DNA of 36,086 bases, taken from assembly GCA_030536365.1 (NCBI GenBank), contig JAUNQE010000003.1, positions 1 through 36,086 on the forward strand, given 5' to 3'. Below, one piece after another: positions 8,936-16,640 of this stretch; position 1 is the first letter of the stretch, and each line of letters begins with the position of its first letter. The notes beneath the pieces are model-generated. The model worked only from the letters and a program-made list of their open reading frames with translations, had not been told where the DNA came from and did not search any database. The DNA comes from Erysipelotrichaceae bacterium (GTDB lineage: Bacteria > Bacillota_I > Bacilli_A > Erysipelotrichales > Erysipelotrichaceae). A program made the translations under genes and the position numbers.

Positions 8936-9561
8936 GACTGACGGACGATAAGATCCGGGAACCTTTCTTTGAATATCTGGAGGAACAGTTCGACGGCATC
9001 CGCATTCTTGAGGAGAAACGGATCGGCCGCTCCCGGGCGGATATCCTGCTCGTAAAAGGGGAGGAGCTGATCGGTATCGAGATCAAGAGTGACCACGATA
9101 CATATACACGGCTGAAGGATCAGGTGCGTGACTACGACCGCTATTACGACCGGAATTACGTCCTGATCGGCAAAAGCCACGAGAAGCACGTTGCCGAGCA
9201 TATTCCCGCTTACTGGGGCATCCTGGTCGCGGAGGAGAATGAGGGCGTCTTCCGCTTTACGCTGCTGCGCGAGGCGGAAAAGAATCCGAAAGTCAAAATG
9301 GAGAAAAAGATCACCCTGCTCTGGCGCCGGGAACTGGCGCATATCCAGGAGATCCATAAACTGCCCGCCTACAAGCAGCAAAGCAAAGAATTCGTCCAGC
9401 AGAAGCTGCTTGCCAAAATGGATCCGGAGACCCTGCAGAAAGCGCTCTGCAGCGAGCTGATGGAGAGAGACTATACAACGATCGCCGAGGAGATCAACGA
9501 ATACCGCAAGGCGCACAATAAGAAACCGCGCAGGAAGAAGAAAAAGCTCTTCTTCCGCTAG
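8932..9561 (+). CDS. sce7726-like PD-(D/E)XK family protein
   Basis: A 209-aa basic protein. Residues 10-75 fit the PD-(D/E)XK nuclease fold as seen in sce7726-family proteins: RADILL supplies D37 and GIEIKSD supplies E50 and K52, followed by the family-like DTYTRLKDQVRDY segment. A lysine/arginine-rich tail (RRKKKKLF) suggests nucleic acid binding. It is coupled by a 4-base overlap to the GNAT-hydrolase gene and lies 15 bases upstream of moxR. A DNA-related role beside uvrB is plausible but not shown. Family assignment is from motif memory. Confidence 0.68.
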   Translation: MRLTDDKIREPFFEYLEEQFDGIRILEEKRIGRSRADILLVKGEELIGIEIKSDHDTYTRLKDQVRDYDRYYDRNYVLIGKSHEKHVAEHIPAYWGILVAEENEGVFRFTLLREAEKNPKVKMEKKITLLWRRELAHIQEIHKLPAYKQQSKEFVQQKLLAKMDPETLQKALCSELMERDYTTIAEEINEYRKAHNKKPRRKKKKLFFR

Positions 9562-9576
9562 GATGGAGTAAGACAT

Positions 9577-10530
9577 ATGGAAATGGAAAAAGTACTGCAG
9601 GAAATGCGTAAAGCCGTTTACGGCAAGGATAAGATCCTGAGGGAGATCATGATGGCGATCTGCGCCGGCGGCCATGTGGTCATGGAAGACAAGCCGGGTG
9701 TCGGCAAGACGACGATCGCCAAGACGATCGCGAAAGTCACCGGTCTTTCCAGCAAGCGTATCCAGTTCACCAGCGATGTCATGCCGTCGGACGTGACCGG
9801 ATACATGACCTACAATAAGACCCGCAACGTCGAGGAATTCGTTCCCGGACCGATCTTCAATACCAATATCCTTTTGGTCGACGAGATCAACCGCGCCAGC
9901 GCCAAATGTCAGGCGGCGCTTCTGGAAGTCATGCAGGAAAAACAGGCGACCGTCAATGCCGTGACCCGTCAGGTCGAGGATCCTTTTATCGTTCTGGCAA
10001 CAATGAACCCCTATATCTCGCCGATCTACGGCGTGAACGTGCTGCCGCAGTCCGAGCTTGACCGTTTCATGCTGGCGCTGAGTGTCGGCTATCCCGAAGA
10101 GGCCGATGAGATCGCGCTGCTGCGTTCCCGTGACCGCAGGGATCCGCTTGAAGAGATCACCCAGGTAACGAATAAAGAGGAGATCCTGCAGGCGCGTGAA
10201 GAGATCAACGAGGTCTATGTGGATAACGTGATCTACAACTATGTGCTCGCGCTCACCAAACAGACAAGAAATAACCCGGATATCGAGATCGGCATCTCGC
10301 CCCGCGGTGAGCTGGTCATGCTGAAAATGGCGAAGGCCAATGCCTATTTCAAGGGACGCAATTATGTGGTCCCGGAGGATGTCGCCGACATCTTCATCGA
10401 CTGCTCGATCCACCGTATCAGTATGGTGTCCCAGGAGCTCACGATCATTTCCGAGGCGCGCAAGCGTCTGCTGAAGGAGATCCTGAAAAAGATCCCGCAG
10501 CCGTCGATCCTGCGAAAGGGCGGCAGATGA
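9577..10530 (+). CDS. MoxR family AAA+ ATPase
   Basis: A 317-aa MoxR-type ATPase, typical length. Walker A is KPGVGKTT (residues 39-46), Walker B ILLVDEINRA near 105-114, and sensor region VLATMNP near 145. MoxR proteins act as chaperone-like ATPases and are usually encoded with DUF58 and transglutaminase-like proteins, exactly as here. A GGAG site precedes ATG 9577; an alternative start two codons later exists. The gene overlaps the DUF58 gene by ATGA. Confidence 0.94.
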   Translation: MEMEKVLQEMRKAVYGKDKILREIMMAICAGGHVVMEDKPGVGKTTIAKTIAKVTGLSSKRIQFTSDVMPSDVTGYMTYNKTRNVEEFVPGPIFNTNILLVDEINRASAKCQAALLEVMQEKQATVNAVTRQVEDPFIVLATMNPYISPIYGVNVLPQSELDRFMLALSVGYPEEADEIALLRSRDRRDPLEEITQVTNKEEILQAREEINEVYVDNVIYNYVLALTKQTRNNPDIEIGISPRGELVMLKMAKANAYFKGRNYVVPEDVADIFIDCSIHRISMVSQELTIISEARKRLLKEILKKIPQPSILRKGGR

Positions 10531-11381
10531 TCTTTCTTCTGCTGTTTTTACTGTTCGTTCTGAAATTCCACGAAGCCCACGGGTATCTGGATTACCTGAT
10601 CGGCGTGGTGTTTTTGCTGTTGCTTCTTTCAGCAGCGGTGACTTTATATACAGCCCTGCGTCTGAACGCTTCACTGACCGTGAAAGACGGACGCTATCAC
10701 GAAGGAGAGGACATCAGCCTGCTGTTTACGGTCGATGCTCCCTTTTTCCATTCCCAGCTGCTTCCGGAGATCCATGTCCTGAACCTCAACGATAAGTCGG
10801 AGAAGACCGTTCCAAAAACACTGGTCCGCGACAACGAGGCGGAGATCATGGTGAATGGACTTTCTGCCGGTCTCAACCGCATCAGCATCCGCAAGGTCCG
10901 CATCTACGGGATCTTCGGCACACTGTATTTTCCGCTGCGCTATCCTCTGCAGTGCGAGATCAGCGTATATCCGTCTGCCTGCACCCTCAATCCCGGAAAT
11001 CTGCGTCAGCGCAGTGTCGTCAGTGAAGGCGCTGTGATGATGGAGAAGGGCGACGATTACCACGAACTGTATGAGATCCGTCCCTTTGAAGAGGGCGACG
11101 ATCTGCGTCATCTGCACCGTTCGCTCAGCGCCCGTTACGGCGACTATATCATCAAAGTCGGCAGCGGCCAGCGCCATATGTTGTTCACCTTTATGCTGAA
11201 GGATGAAAAAGACTTCACGAAGATGAAGCAGGAGCTCGGCCAGCTCTACAGTCTCAGCCAGCAGGTCATCGGTAAAAACAGTGACGGTTTTCTTCTAACT
11301 TACCGCGGACAGGATCGTCAGGTCTACGCCTGGACGCAGTTCTACGATTTTATCGACGGAGTGTATCAGCGTTATGTTTAA
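10527..11381 (+). CDS. DUF58 domain membrane protein
   Basis: A 284-aa protein with two N-terminal membrane helices (about 1-12 and 20-45) and a cytoplasmic domain. The DUF58 signature is clear near residues 185-215: IRPFEEGDDLRHLHRSLSAR, then DYIIKV. DUF58 proteins carry a VWA-like fold and accompany MoxR ATPases. It shares an 8-base overlap with the next gene, so the three genes form one translationally coupled unit. The exact role of MoxR/DUF58/transglutaminase sets is unknown; wall or envelope protein maturation is the usual guess. Confidence 0.9.
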   Translation: MIFLLLFLLFVLKFHEAHGYLDYLIGVVFLLLLLSAAVTLYTALRLNASLTVKDGRYHEGEDISLLFTVDAPFFHSQLLPEIHVLNLNDKSEKTVPKTLVRDNEAEIMVNGLSAGLNRISIRKVRIYGIFGTLYFPLRYPLQCEISVYPSACTLNPGNLRQRSVVSEGAVMMEKGDDYHELYEIRPFEEGDDLRHLHRSLSARYGDYIIKVGSGQRHMLFTFMLKDEKDFTKMKQELGQLYSLSQQVIGKNSDGFLLTYRGQDRQVYAWTQFYDFIDGVYQRYV

Positions 11382-14352
11382 GGAACGTCCGCTTGAAACC
11401 ATCCTGAATCTTCTCTTGCTGGTCCTTGACTTTCTGATCCTGGATCATTTTACACAGGAGTCCGTAAACCTTTTGCCGACACTGCTGCTTTTCGTTTACG
11501 CACTGCTGCGCGAAATGCTCCTGCTGTATGTAAGGAATAACGATCCGGACAACGCCCGCAGGTCGAGAATTCTAGCCGTCTGTGCGGATGTGCTTCTCAC
11601 GATCATCCTTTTCCATAAGGTGACCTTCCCGGTCCTGCGTTTACTGCTGCGCGGACAGAACAGTCAGATCGGTACTTTCTTTTTCTATTTCGATCCGGCG
11701 GAACTCCGTCCGGCGATCAGTTCCCTGTTCAAGCTTATCTTAAGCATCTTCTTCATCTCGCGCTTTGCGAAGGACAGCCGGATGCTGTGGCTGGACCTGC
11801 TGTCAATAGCCTGTTTCCTGCTGGCCGAGCTCAGCCGAAGATATTCCGCCAATCTGCAGAACGCTCTTTTACTGACTCTTCTGTTCAGGTACATCTGGCT
11901 GCGTTTCAGCCGTAAGAAAAAGACCAACGGTCTGAAACTTCTGGCTTTTGTCCTGATCGCGGCTGTTCTGGCAACGACCCTGCAGCCGGCGATCGCCCGG
12001 ATCAAGCGTCCTTTTATGAACGGAGAGGATGACAACGTTTTCTCGATCTTTGACTCCCGCCGCACCCGCTATGATTTTGACGAGAATTCGGGGACGCCGG
12101 TCGGCATCATTGATTATCTTCTGGGCAGCCAGCTGAATATGCATACCTCTTCCGAAATGGAGGAAGAAATCGTTTTCCGGATCAGGACGACCGTTCCTGT
12201 CCCGCGGATCCGTGCTTTCAGCTGCGCGGATTATGATATGGAGAACGCCGAATTCAAACTGGAAGACGAATACGGCAATGAGAGCGGCTGGAACTACTTC
12301 CGTAATGCCGTTCACGGGTTCGAAGAGATCTCCCATAATACCTATCGTCAGAAAATGGATATCACCGATTATACAGATTCAGAGCTTCTCTTCTATCCGG
12401 ACAACGCCTTTTCCATCTACAACGACAGCGTCGGCGCCTATAAAGACCGTTATCTGTATTATGCATTTGAAGACAGCGAACCGAATTACACCTTTTATTT
12501 CAATCCGGACCGCTCCTATGCCTATTACGATACTCCCTATCTGGAATATGTAGATATGACTTACAAACGTGTTCCTGAAGCGATGAAGCAACAGCTGCAG
12601 TCCTTCCTCAATACCGCCGGTATCGCAAAGACGGAAGATCCGCTGCAGGACATCTATGCTCTGCATGCGTATCTGAATGAGAATTTCCGCTACACGGATT
12701 CCTTTACCGAGACTCCGGACGGAGACCCGGTCCTGTATTTCCTGAACACTTCAAAAGAAGGAGACAGCCGTCTTTTCGCAGCTGCCGAGACACTGCTGCT
12801 GCGTATGCTCGATGTGCCTGCCAGGTACAGCTTCATGTATCACGTCCACCATTATATCGACGGGACCGCTTTTGTCCTTTACCGCGATGAATATGCGTAC
12901 TGTGAAGTCTTTGCCGACAATCAGTGGCAGACCGTGGAAGAATATCTGCAGGCAGAAGGTTATCCGCTTGTCCACTTCGGCCCGTTGCCGGAGATGATCG
13001 TGGAAGGGACGGAAAAAGCGGAGAACGATACACCGGAACAGATCGAGGCGCCCGGTCCGCACGAGGACGACGGCGAGCGCGCAGTCGCCCGGACAGCCCG
13101 TTCGGAAGAAAACCGTCTGGTCCTGCGTTTTACTTCGGATGTATACCTCAAATATCTGCGTGCTTTCTCCTCCGGCAGCTATGATCTTGAAAAGCACAGC
13201 TTCCTTTACGAGGAAGATGTCAGTGAAGCTCTCGCGAAAGCCGGAATCAGCGACCTCGACGCTTTGCTGGAGAAAACTCTCCTGCAGCCGGCCGCAAAAG
13301 AGAAACATAAGATCGAAGTGCAGAATGTCGATGCCGGAAAATGGGTCTATGCGCCTTACGGTGTCTTTGAAGACAGCGCGCTTTCACTGTATAAGGACCA
13401 GAATTACCTGCTCAAGGACGAGGAACAGTATGTCTCTTATACCTTGTACTACGACGATGGCGACATCCGCTTCCCGGAGGAATATGAGACATATGTCTAT
13501 GATCATTATCTTGAACTGGATCCGGCTCTGAAGGAGGAACTGATCGACTTCCTTCTCTCCCATAACATCGATCCTTCGGAAAAAGACAAGAACGGGATCA
13601 TCACGAAACTGCGCGCGCTGTTCCGTGATGAATACGTCTACCGCGCGGACATTCTGAATATCCCGAACGATAAGGACCCCATCCTGTATTTCCTCGAGGA
13701 ATCCAAGGAAGGCTACTGTCAGCATTTTGCCGGAGCCATGACTCTGCTGTTACGCACCTGCGATATTCCGGCAAGATATGTCACCGGCTATGCAGGCTCG
13801 TTCAAAGCCGGTCAGATCAACGATGTCGGCTCCAGACAGGCGCATAACTGGGTCGAGATCTATACCCGTGAAGGCTGGAAGATGATGGAGGCGAGCCTCG
13901 GAGATAACCTCAGCGGTGATCTCGAGATCCCTGAGATCGTTCAGACAGGCAGTTATGATATCCCGCAGCGGCCGACACTCAGCGGATACGCTCTTCCTTT
14001 GGGCATTGGCGTCGCAGTCATTCTGCTGCTCGCAGTCTTTTGGAAGAAGATCGCTGCGATCTTCGAAAAGCTGCAGCCGACTCTCCTGCAGAAGATCAAT
14101 GCTTCCTATCTTTTGCTCAAACGGCACCATTTCGTTAACGAAGAGGTGAACGAGCGCATGATGCGGATCCGCTATTCGGCAGACAAGGAGACCAGAGAAG
14201 ACCTGGAAGTGCTGCAGCAGCGGAAAGAGCAGCTGCGCCGTCTGTATCGTCTGAATAACTATTATTTCGGTCTGCTTGGAGAACTCCTGGATGAAGCGGC
14301 CGATACAGTCAGGATCGTATTCGGAAATCTGATCGCGCTGTTCCGGAAGTAA
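11374..14352 (+). CDS. Membrane protein with two transglutaminase-like domains, the first degenerate
   Basis: A 992-aa protein. Residues 1-205 hold several membrane helices; a large extracellular part follows, then a helix at about 868-888 and a ~100-aa cytoplasmic tail. The second transglutaminase core is near canonical: SKEGYCQHFAGAM gives C782, AHNWVEIY gives H824, and E839 stands where Asp is usual. A first core aligns to it without gaps over the same motifs: SKEGDSRLFAAAE has S465 for the Cys, and EYAYCEVF has Y507 for the His. So the gene carries a tandem duplication with one inactive copy. It is the last of the MoxR/DUF58 set. Confidence 0.88.
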   Translation: MFKERPLETILNLLLLVLDFLILDHFTQESVNLLPTLLLFVYALLREMLLLYVRNNDPDNARRSRILAVCADVLLTIILFHKVTFPVLRLLLRGQNSQIGTFFFYFDPAELRPAISSLFKLILSIFFISRFAKDSRMLWLDLLSIACFLLAELSRRYSANLQNALLLTLLFRYIWLRFSRKKKTNGLKLLAFVLIAAVLATTLQPAIARIKRPFMNGEDDNVFSIFDSRRTRYDFDENSGTPVGIIDYLLGSQLNMHTSSEMEEEIVFRIRTTVPVPRIRAFSCADYDMENAEFKLEDEYGNESGWNYFRNAVHGFEEISHNTYRQKMDITDYTDSELLFYPDNAFSIYNDSVGAYKDRYLYYAFEDSEPNYTFYFNPDRSYAYYDTPYLEYVDMTYKRVPEAMKQQLQSFLNTAGIAKTEDPLQDIYALHAYLNENFRYTDSFTETPDGDPVLYFLNTSKEGDSRLFAAAETLLLRMLDVPARYSFMYHVHHYIDGTAFVLYRDEYAYCEVFADNQWQTVEEYLQAEGYPLVHFGPLPEMIVEGTEKAENDTPEQIEAPGPHEDDGERAVARTARSEENRLVLRFTSDVYLKYLRAFSSGSYDLEKHSFLYEEDVSEALAKAGISDLDALLEKTLLQPAAKEKHKIEVQNVDAGKWVYAPYGVFEDSALSLYKDQNYLLKDEEQYVSYTLYYDDGDIRFPEEYETYVYDHYLELDPALKEELIDFLLSHNIDPSEKDKNGIITKLRALFRDEYVYRADILNIPNDKDPILYFLEESKEGYCQHFAGAMTLLLRTCDIPARYVTGYAGSFKAGQINDVGSRQAHNWVEIYTREGWKMMEASLGDNLSGDLEIPEIVQTGSYDIPQRPTLSGYALPLGIGVAVILLLAVFWKKIAAIFEKLQPTLLQKINASYLLLKRHHFVNEEVNERMMRIRYSADKETREDLEVLQQRKEQLRRLYRLNNYYFGLLGELLDEAADTVRIVFGNLIALFRK

Positions 14353-14368
14353 GCCGCAAGAAAAACAG

Positions 14369-14386
14369 CTCCTGTAACAGGAGGTG
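14369..14386 (+). promoter_or_regulatory. Hairpin enclosing the Shine-Dalgarno of the miniprotein
   Basis: CTCCTG (14369-14374) and CAGGAG (14378-14383) form a 6-bp stem with a TAA loop. The 3' arm is most of the GGAGGTGA ribosome-binding site of the ORF at 14393, so folding would hide it. Confidence 0.6.
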
Positions 14387-14392
14387 AATTTC

Positions 14393-14482
14393 ATGCTGGC
14401 GATAATTTTCCATGTCTTTGTTACTATGATCCTTCCGTTCAAACTGGTCGGGAAATTCCTGAAATGGCTGTTTCGAAAATGA
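14393..14482 (+). CDS. 29-residue cationic hydrophobic miniprotein (type I toxin-like)
   Basis: A very short ORF with an ideal GGAGGTGA site seven bases before its ATG and a terminator formed by its own 3' end. The peptide begins with a hydrophobic stretch (MLAIIFHVFVTMIL), has a Pro at 15, a Gly at 20 and a basic end (KFLKWLFRK), net charge about +5. This pattern, and the hairpin over the ribosome-binding site, resembles Fst/Ldr-type membrane toxins. No convincing antisense RNA promoter is visible, so a toxin role is inference. Alternatives are a small membrane regulator or leader peptide. It starts 40 bases after the transglutaminase gene and may share its transcript. Confidence 0.55.
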   Translation: MLAIIFHVFVTMILPFKLVGKFLKWLFRK

Positions 14483-14500
14483 GAGACAGCCATTTTCTTT
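14462..14500 (+). terminator. Terminator overlapping the miniprotein stop
   Basis: AAATGGCTGT (14462-14471) pairs with ACAGCCATTT (14486-14495), followed by TCTTT. The 5' arm is coding and the TGA (14480-14482) is in the loop. Confidence 0.8.
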
Positions 14501-14519
14501 TACCGACTGATAGGACAAG

Positions 14520-14553
14520 TGGTAGAATACGAATGTAGTTAGTTAATACTAAC
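14520..14553 (+). promoter_or_regulatory. Methyltransferase promoter with downstream palindromic operator
   Basis: TGGTAGAAT (14520-14528) is an extended -10; a weak TTTACC at 14499-14504 could be the -35. Just past the expected start, GTTAGT (14538-14543) TAAT ACTAAC (14548-14553) is a perfect inverted repeat, placed where a repressor would block initiation or elongation. The cognate regulator is not in the window. Confidence 0.6.
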
Positions 14554-14592
14554 AAAATCTGAAACGATGAAAGGCGGATGGAGAGGATCATT

Positions 14593-15408
14593 ATGACAAG
14601 AAAATTAGGAGTCGTGGAAGATACTTTGTATGTTCCCATGCTTGGCAGGATCTATGCCAGTGAGAACTGCAGGGATATTCTGTACGATAAAAAGGCACTC
14701 GAACTGAAAAACAAACTGCCGGGAGGGCTGATCGAAAAGGATACGCAGACGCAGTATACCTATCTGGCGTCCGCTTCCCGTTCAGCGAATATGGACCGTT
14801 ATATAAAGGACTTTATCCGGCGGAAACCGGAAGGGATCGTCGTTCAGCTGGGGTGCGGCCTGGAGACGACGTATTACCGCTGCGATAACGGTCATACAAA
14901 ATGGTACGCTATCGATCTGCCCCATGTGATCGAATACCGCAGGGAACTGTTGAGCGAAGCGGGAAGGGAGGAATATATCCCCGGTGACGCTTTTCAGAAG
15001 GACTGGATCGAACAGATCCGCAGCGAACATCCTGATGCGCCTCTTCTTGTTACTGCCAGCGGCCTGTTCTATTATTTTGAGGAAGAAAAGGTACTGTCTC
15101 TGCTCAGGATGCTGCAGGGGTATGGCGAGATCGAGGTCCTTTTTGATACCGTCAATAAAAGCGGCATGACAATGATGAAAAAGAAACATATGAAGACAGT
15201 CGGCCACCAGGACGCGCAGATGTATTTCTACGTTGATTCTGCGAAAGAACTGGCCGCTAAGATCGGCGGCAATGCAAAAGTGCTGGCCGAAGAGCCGTTC
15301 TACCGTTCTGTTCCGAAAAAAGGACTGAAGTTTGCGACGAAAGTAAGTATGATCGTTTCCGACTGGTTTTCCATGGTGAAGATGATCCATCTTTCTCTGG
15401 CGAAGTAA
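14593..15408 (+). CDS. LCM-family SAM-dependent methyltransferase
   Basis: A 271-aa protein similar to the leucine carboxyl methyltransferase-like family PF04072. SAM motif I is VVQLGCGLETTYYR near residues 83-96, followed by WYAIDLPHVIEYRR and SGLFYYFEEEKV, all typical of the group. Bacterial members usually methylate small molecules such as polyketide-like or carboxylate substrates; the substrate here is unknown. ATG 14593 is chosen because GGAGAGG (14580-14586) sits six bases upstream; an in-frame ATG at 14578 lies inside that site. The gene is monocistronic, between an operator-bearing promoter and a terminator. Confidence 0.85.
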   Translation: MTRKLGVVEDTLYVPMLGRIYASENCRDILYDKKALELKNKLPGGLIEKDTQTQYTYLASASRSANMDRYIKDFIRRKPEGIVVQLGCGLETTYYRCDNGHTKWYAIDLPHVIEYRRELLSEAGREEYIPGDAFQKDWIEQIRSEHPDAPLLVTASGLFYYFEEEKVLSLLRMLQGYGEIEVLFDTVNKSGMTMMKKKHMKTVGHQDAQMYFYVDSAKELAAKIGGNAKVLAEEPFYRSVPKKGLKFATKVSMIVSDWFSMVKMIHLSLAK

Positions 15409-15440
15409 AGACCGCTGGAAAAGATACAGAAGAAAATGCA

Positions 15441-15475
15441 GATCGCCGGAATGTCCGGCGGTCTATTTGTTTTTA
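15441..15475 (+). terminator. Terminator after the methyltransferase
   Basis: GATCGCCGGA (15441-15450) pairs with TCCGGCGGTC (15454-15463) with one G-T wobble and an ATG loop, followed by a T-rich run. Confidence 0.8.
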
Positions 15476-15530
15476 AGGTCATTCCGCTTGGGGCAAATCG
15501 TTTATCAAATATGGTTATGATTTTGCCCTG

Positions 15531-15545
15531 TGATAAAATAGATAT
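15531..15545 (+). promoter_or_regulatory. Macro-domain gene promoter, predicted leaderless
   Basis: TGATAAAAT (15531-15539) is a near-consensus extended -10. The ATG at 15546 is seven bases past its last base, so the mRNA should begin at or next to the start codon. No Shine-Dalgarno sequence is present. Confidence 0.7.
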
Positions 15546-16559
15546 ATGCCATTATCTATTTGCCGAAATGATATCTTAAAGATCAAAGCTGACGCGATCG
15601 TCAACCCGACAGACCGTTATCTTTCCGGTTCCGGAGGAACGGATCTGCAGATCCACCTTGCAGCCGGAGAAGAGCTGGATGAGGAGTGTTACAGACACGG
15701 AGAGATCAATACAGGCGAAGTATTCGTTACCGGTTCGTATAATTGTCAGAACTGTGACTGGATCATTCATGCCTGCGGCCCGGTCTTTGATGAGGAAGAT
15801 GAGCAGCGCGACGAACAGCTTCGCAACTGCTACCGCAACGCTTTAAACGCGGCTGCGGAAAGAAAACTGAAATCGATCGCTTTTCCGCTGATCTCAAGCG
15901 GTTCCTTTGCCTATCCGAAAGGAAAGGCGTTGAGGATCGCGACCGATACGATCACTTCTTTCCTGCTTGAACAGGAGATGCAGGTCTATCTTCTTGTCTA
16001 TGACAAGGAGGCTTTTGATACAGCTTCCAAGCTTTTTGTCGAGATCCATAATTATCTCGATGACCAGCTGGGAACTTTTGCGGAAACCGCCAGTTATTCG
16101 GGCAATCGCAGAAAAAGACGTACGGAGCTGATTTCGAACTTCCGCGAGGACATCCTGGACATGCAGGTCTTGGGAAGCGTTCTTCCGCAGGCAAAGGAGG
16201 ATTCCTATTCCTTTGAGCCGGACGAATCTTTCAGTGAATGTCTGATCCGGCTGATCGATGAGAAGGGAATGACCGATCCCGAGGTCTATAAACGGGCAAA
16301 TATCGACCGCAAATTATTCAATCACATCAAGAATACGAAACTGTACCGTCCGAAAAAGGAGACGGCCGTCGCTCTGGCGATCGGCATGAAGCTGAGCCTT
16401 GAGGAGACGAACGATCTTCTGGAAAAGGCTGGTTTCGTCCTCAGCAGAAGCAGCCGTTTCGATCTGATCATCCGCTACTGCCTGACGAAGAAGGAGTACA
16501 ATATCTTCCGCATCAACGAGATCTTATTCGAACAGGATCAGAAAACGCTCGGCTGTTAA
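15546..16559 (+). CDS. Macro-domain protein with C-terminal helix-turn-helix module
   Basis: A 337-aa protein. Residues 1-155 are a macro domain: RNDILKIKADAIVNPTD at the start, GSGGTDLQIHLAAG as the first ligand loop, TGEVFVTGSY, and FPLISSGSFAYP as the second. Macro domains bind or hydrolyse ADP-ribose adducts. After a linker, residues about 225-337 form an XRE-like helical module (MTDPEVYKRANIDRKLF) ending in a conserved-looking tail. I recall this tail on varied Bacillota proteins, so it may be a recruiting or DNA-binding module. The N-terminus matches family members exactly, which fixes the start and supports the leaderless reading. Confidence 0.85.
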   Translation: MPLSICRNDILKIKADAIVNPTDRYLSGSGGTDLQIHLAAGEELDEECYRHGEINTGEVFVTGSYNCQNCDWIIHACGPVFDEEDEQRDEQLRNCYRNALNAAAERKLKSIAFPLISSGSFAYPKGKALRIATDTITSFLLEQEMQVYLLVYDKEAFDTASKLFVEIHNYLDDQLGTFAETASYSGNRRKRRTELISNFREDILDMQVLGSVLPQAKEDSYSFEPDESFSECLIRLIDEKGMTDPEVYKRANIDRKLFNHIKNTKLYRPKKETAVALAIGMKLSLEETNDLLEKAGFVLSRSSRFDLIIRYCLTKKEYNIFRINEILFEQDQKTLGC

Positions 16560-16561
16560 AT

Positions 16562-16582
16562 GTCGTTTTCCAAACGACCTTT
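16562..16582 (+). terminator. Weak hairpin after the macro-domain gene
   Basis: GTCGTTT (16562-16568) pairs with AAACGAC (16572-16578) around a TCC loop, followed by only CTTT. It may be a partial terminator or attenuator before the VWA gene. Confidence 0.4.
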
Positions 16583-16592
16583 GAACATCTTA

Positions 16593-16635
16593 CCTCCTGT
16601 ATCCTAAGCATGTAACCGAAAGGTGGCAGGAGGGA
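16593..16635 (+). promoter_or_regulatory. Structured leader that can hide the VWA gene RBS
   Basis: CCTCCTG (16593-16599) is perfectly complementary to CAGGAGG (16627-16633), which is the ribosome-binding site of the ATG at 16641. Between them ACC-GAAA-GGT (16615-16624) can form a short GNRA-capped hairpin. It does not match a riboswitch class I know. Confidence 0.45.
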
Positions 16636-16640
16636 AAAAG

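Noticed and set aside
8782-10674. 630-codon open frame on the minus strand
   Set aside because: It spans the antisense of four well-supported genes (GNAT-hydrolase end, sce7726-like, moxR, DUF58 start) and has no recognisable domain.
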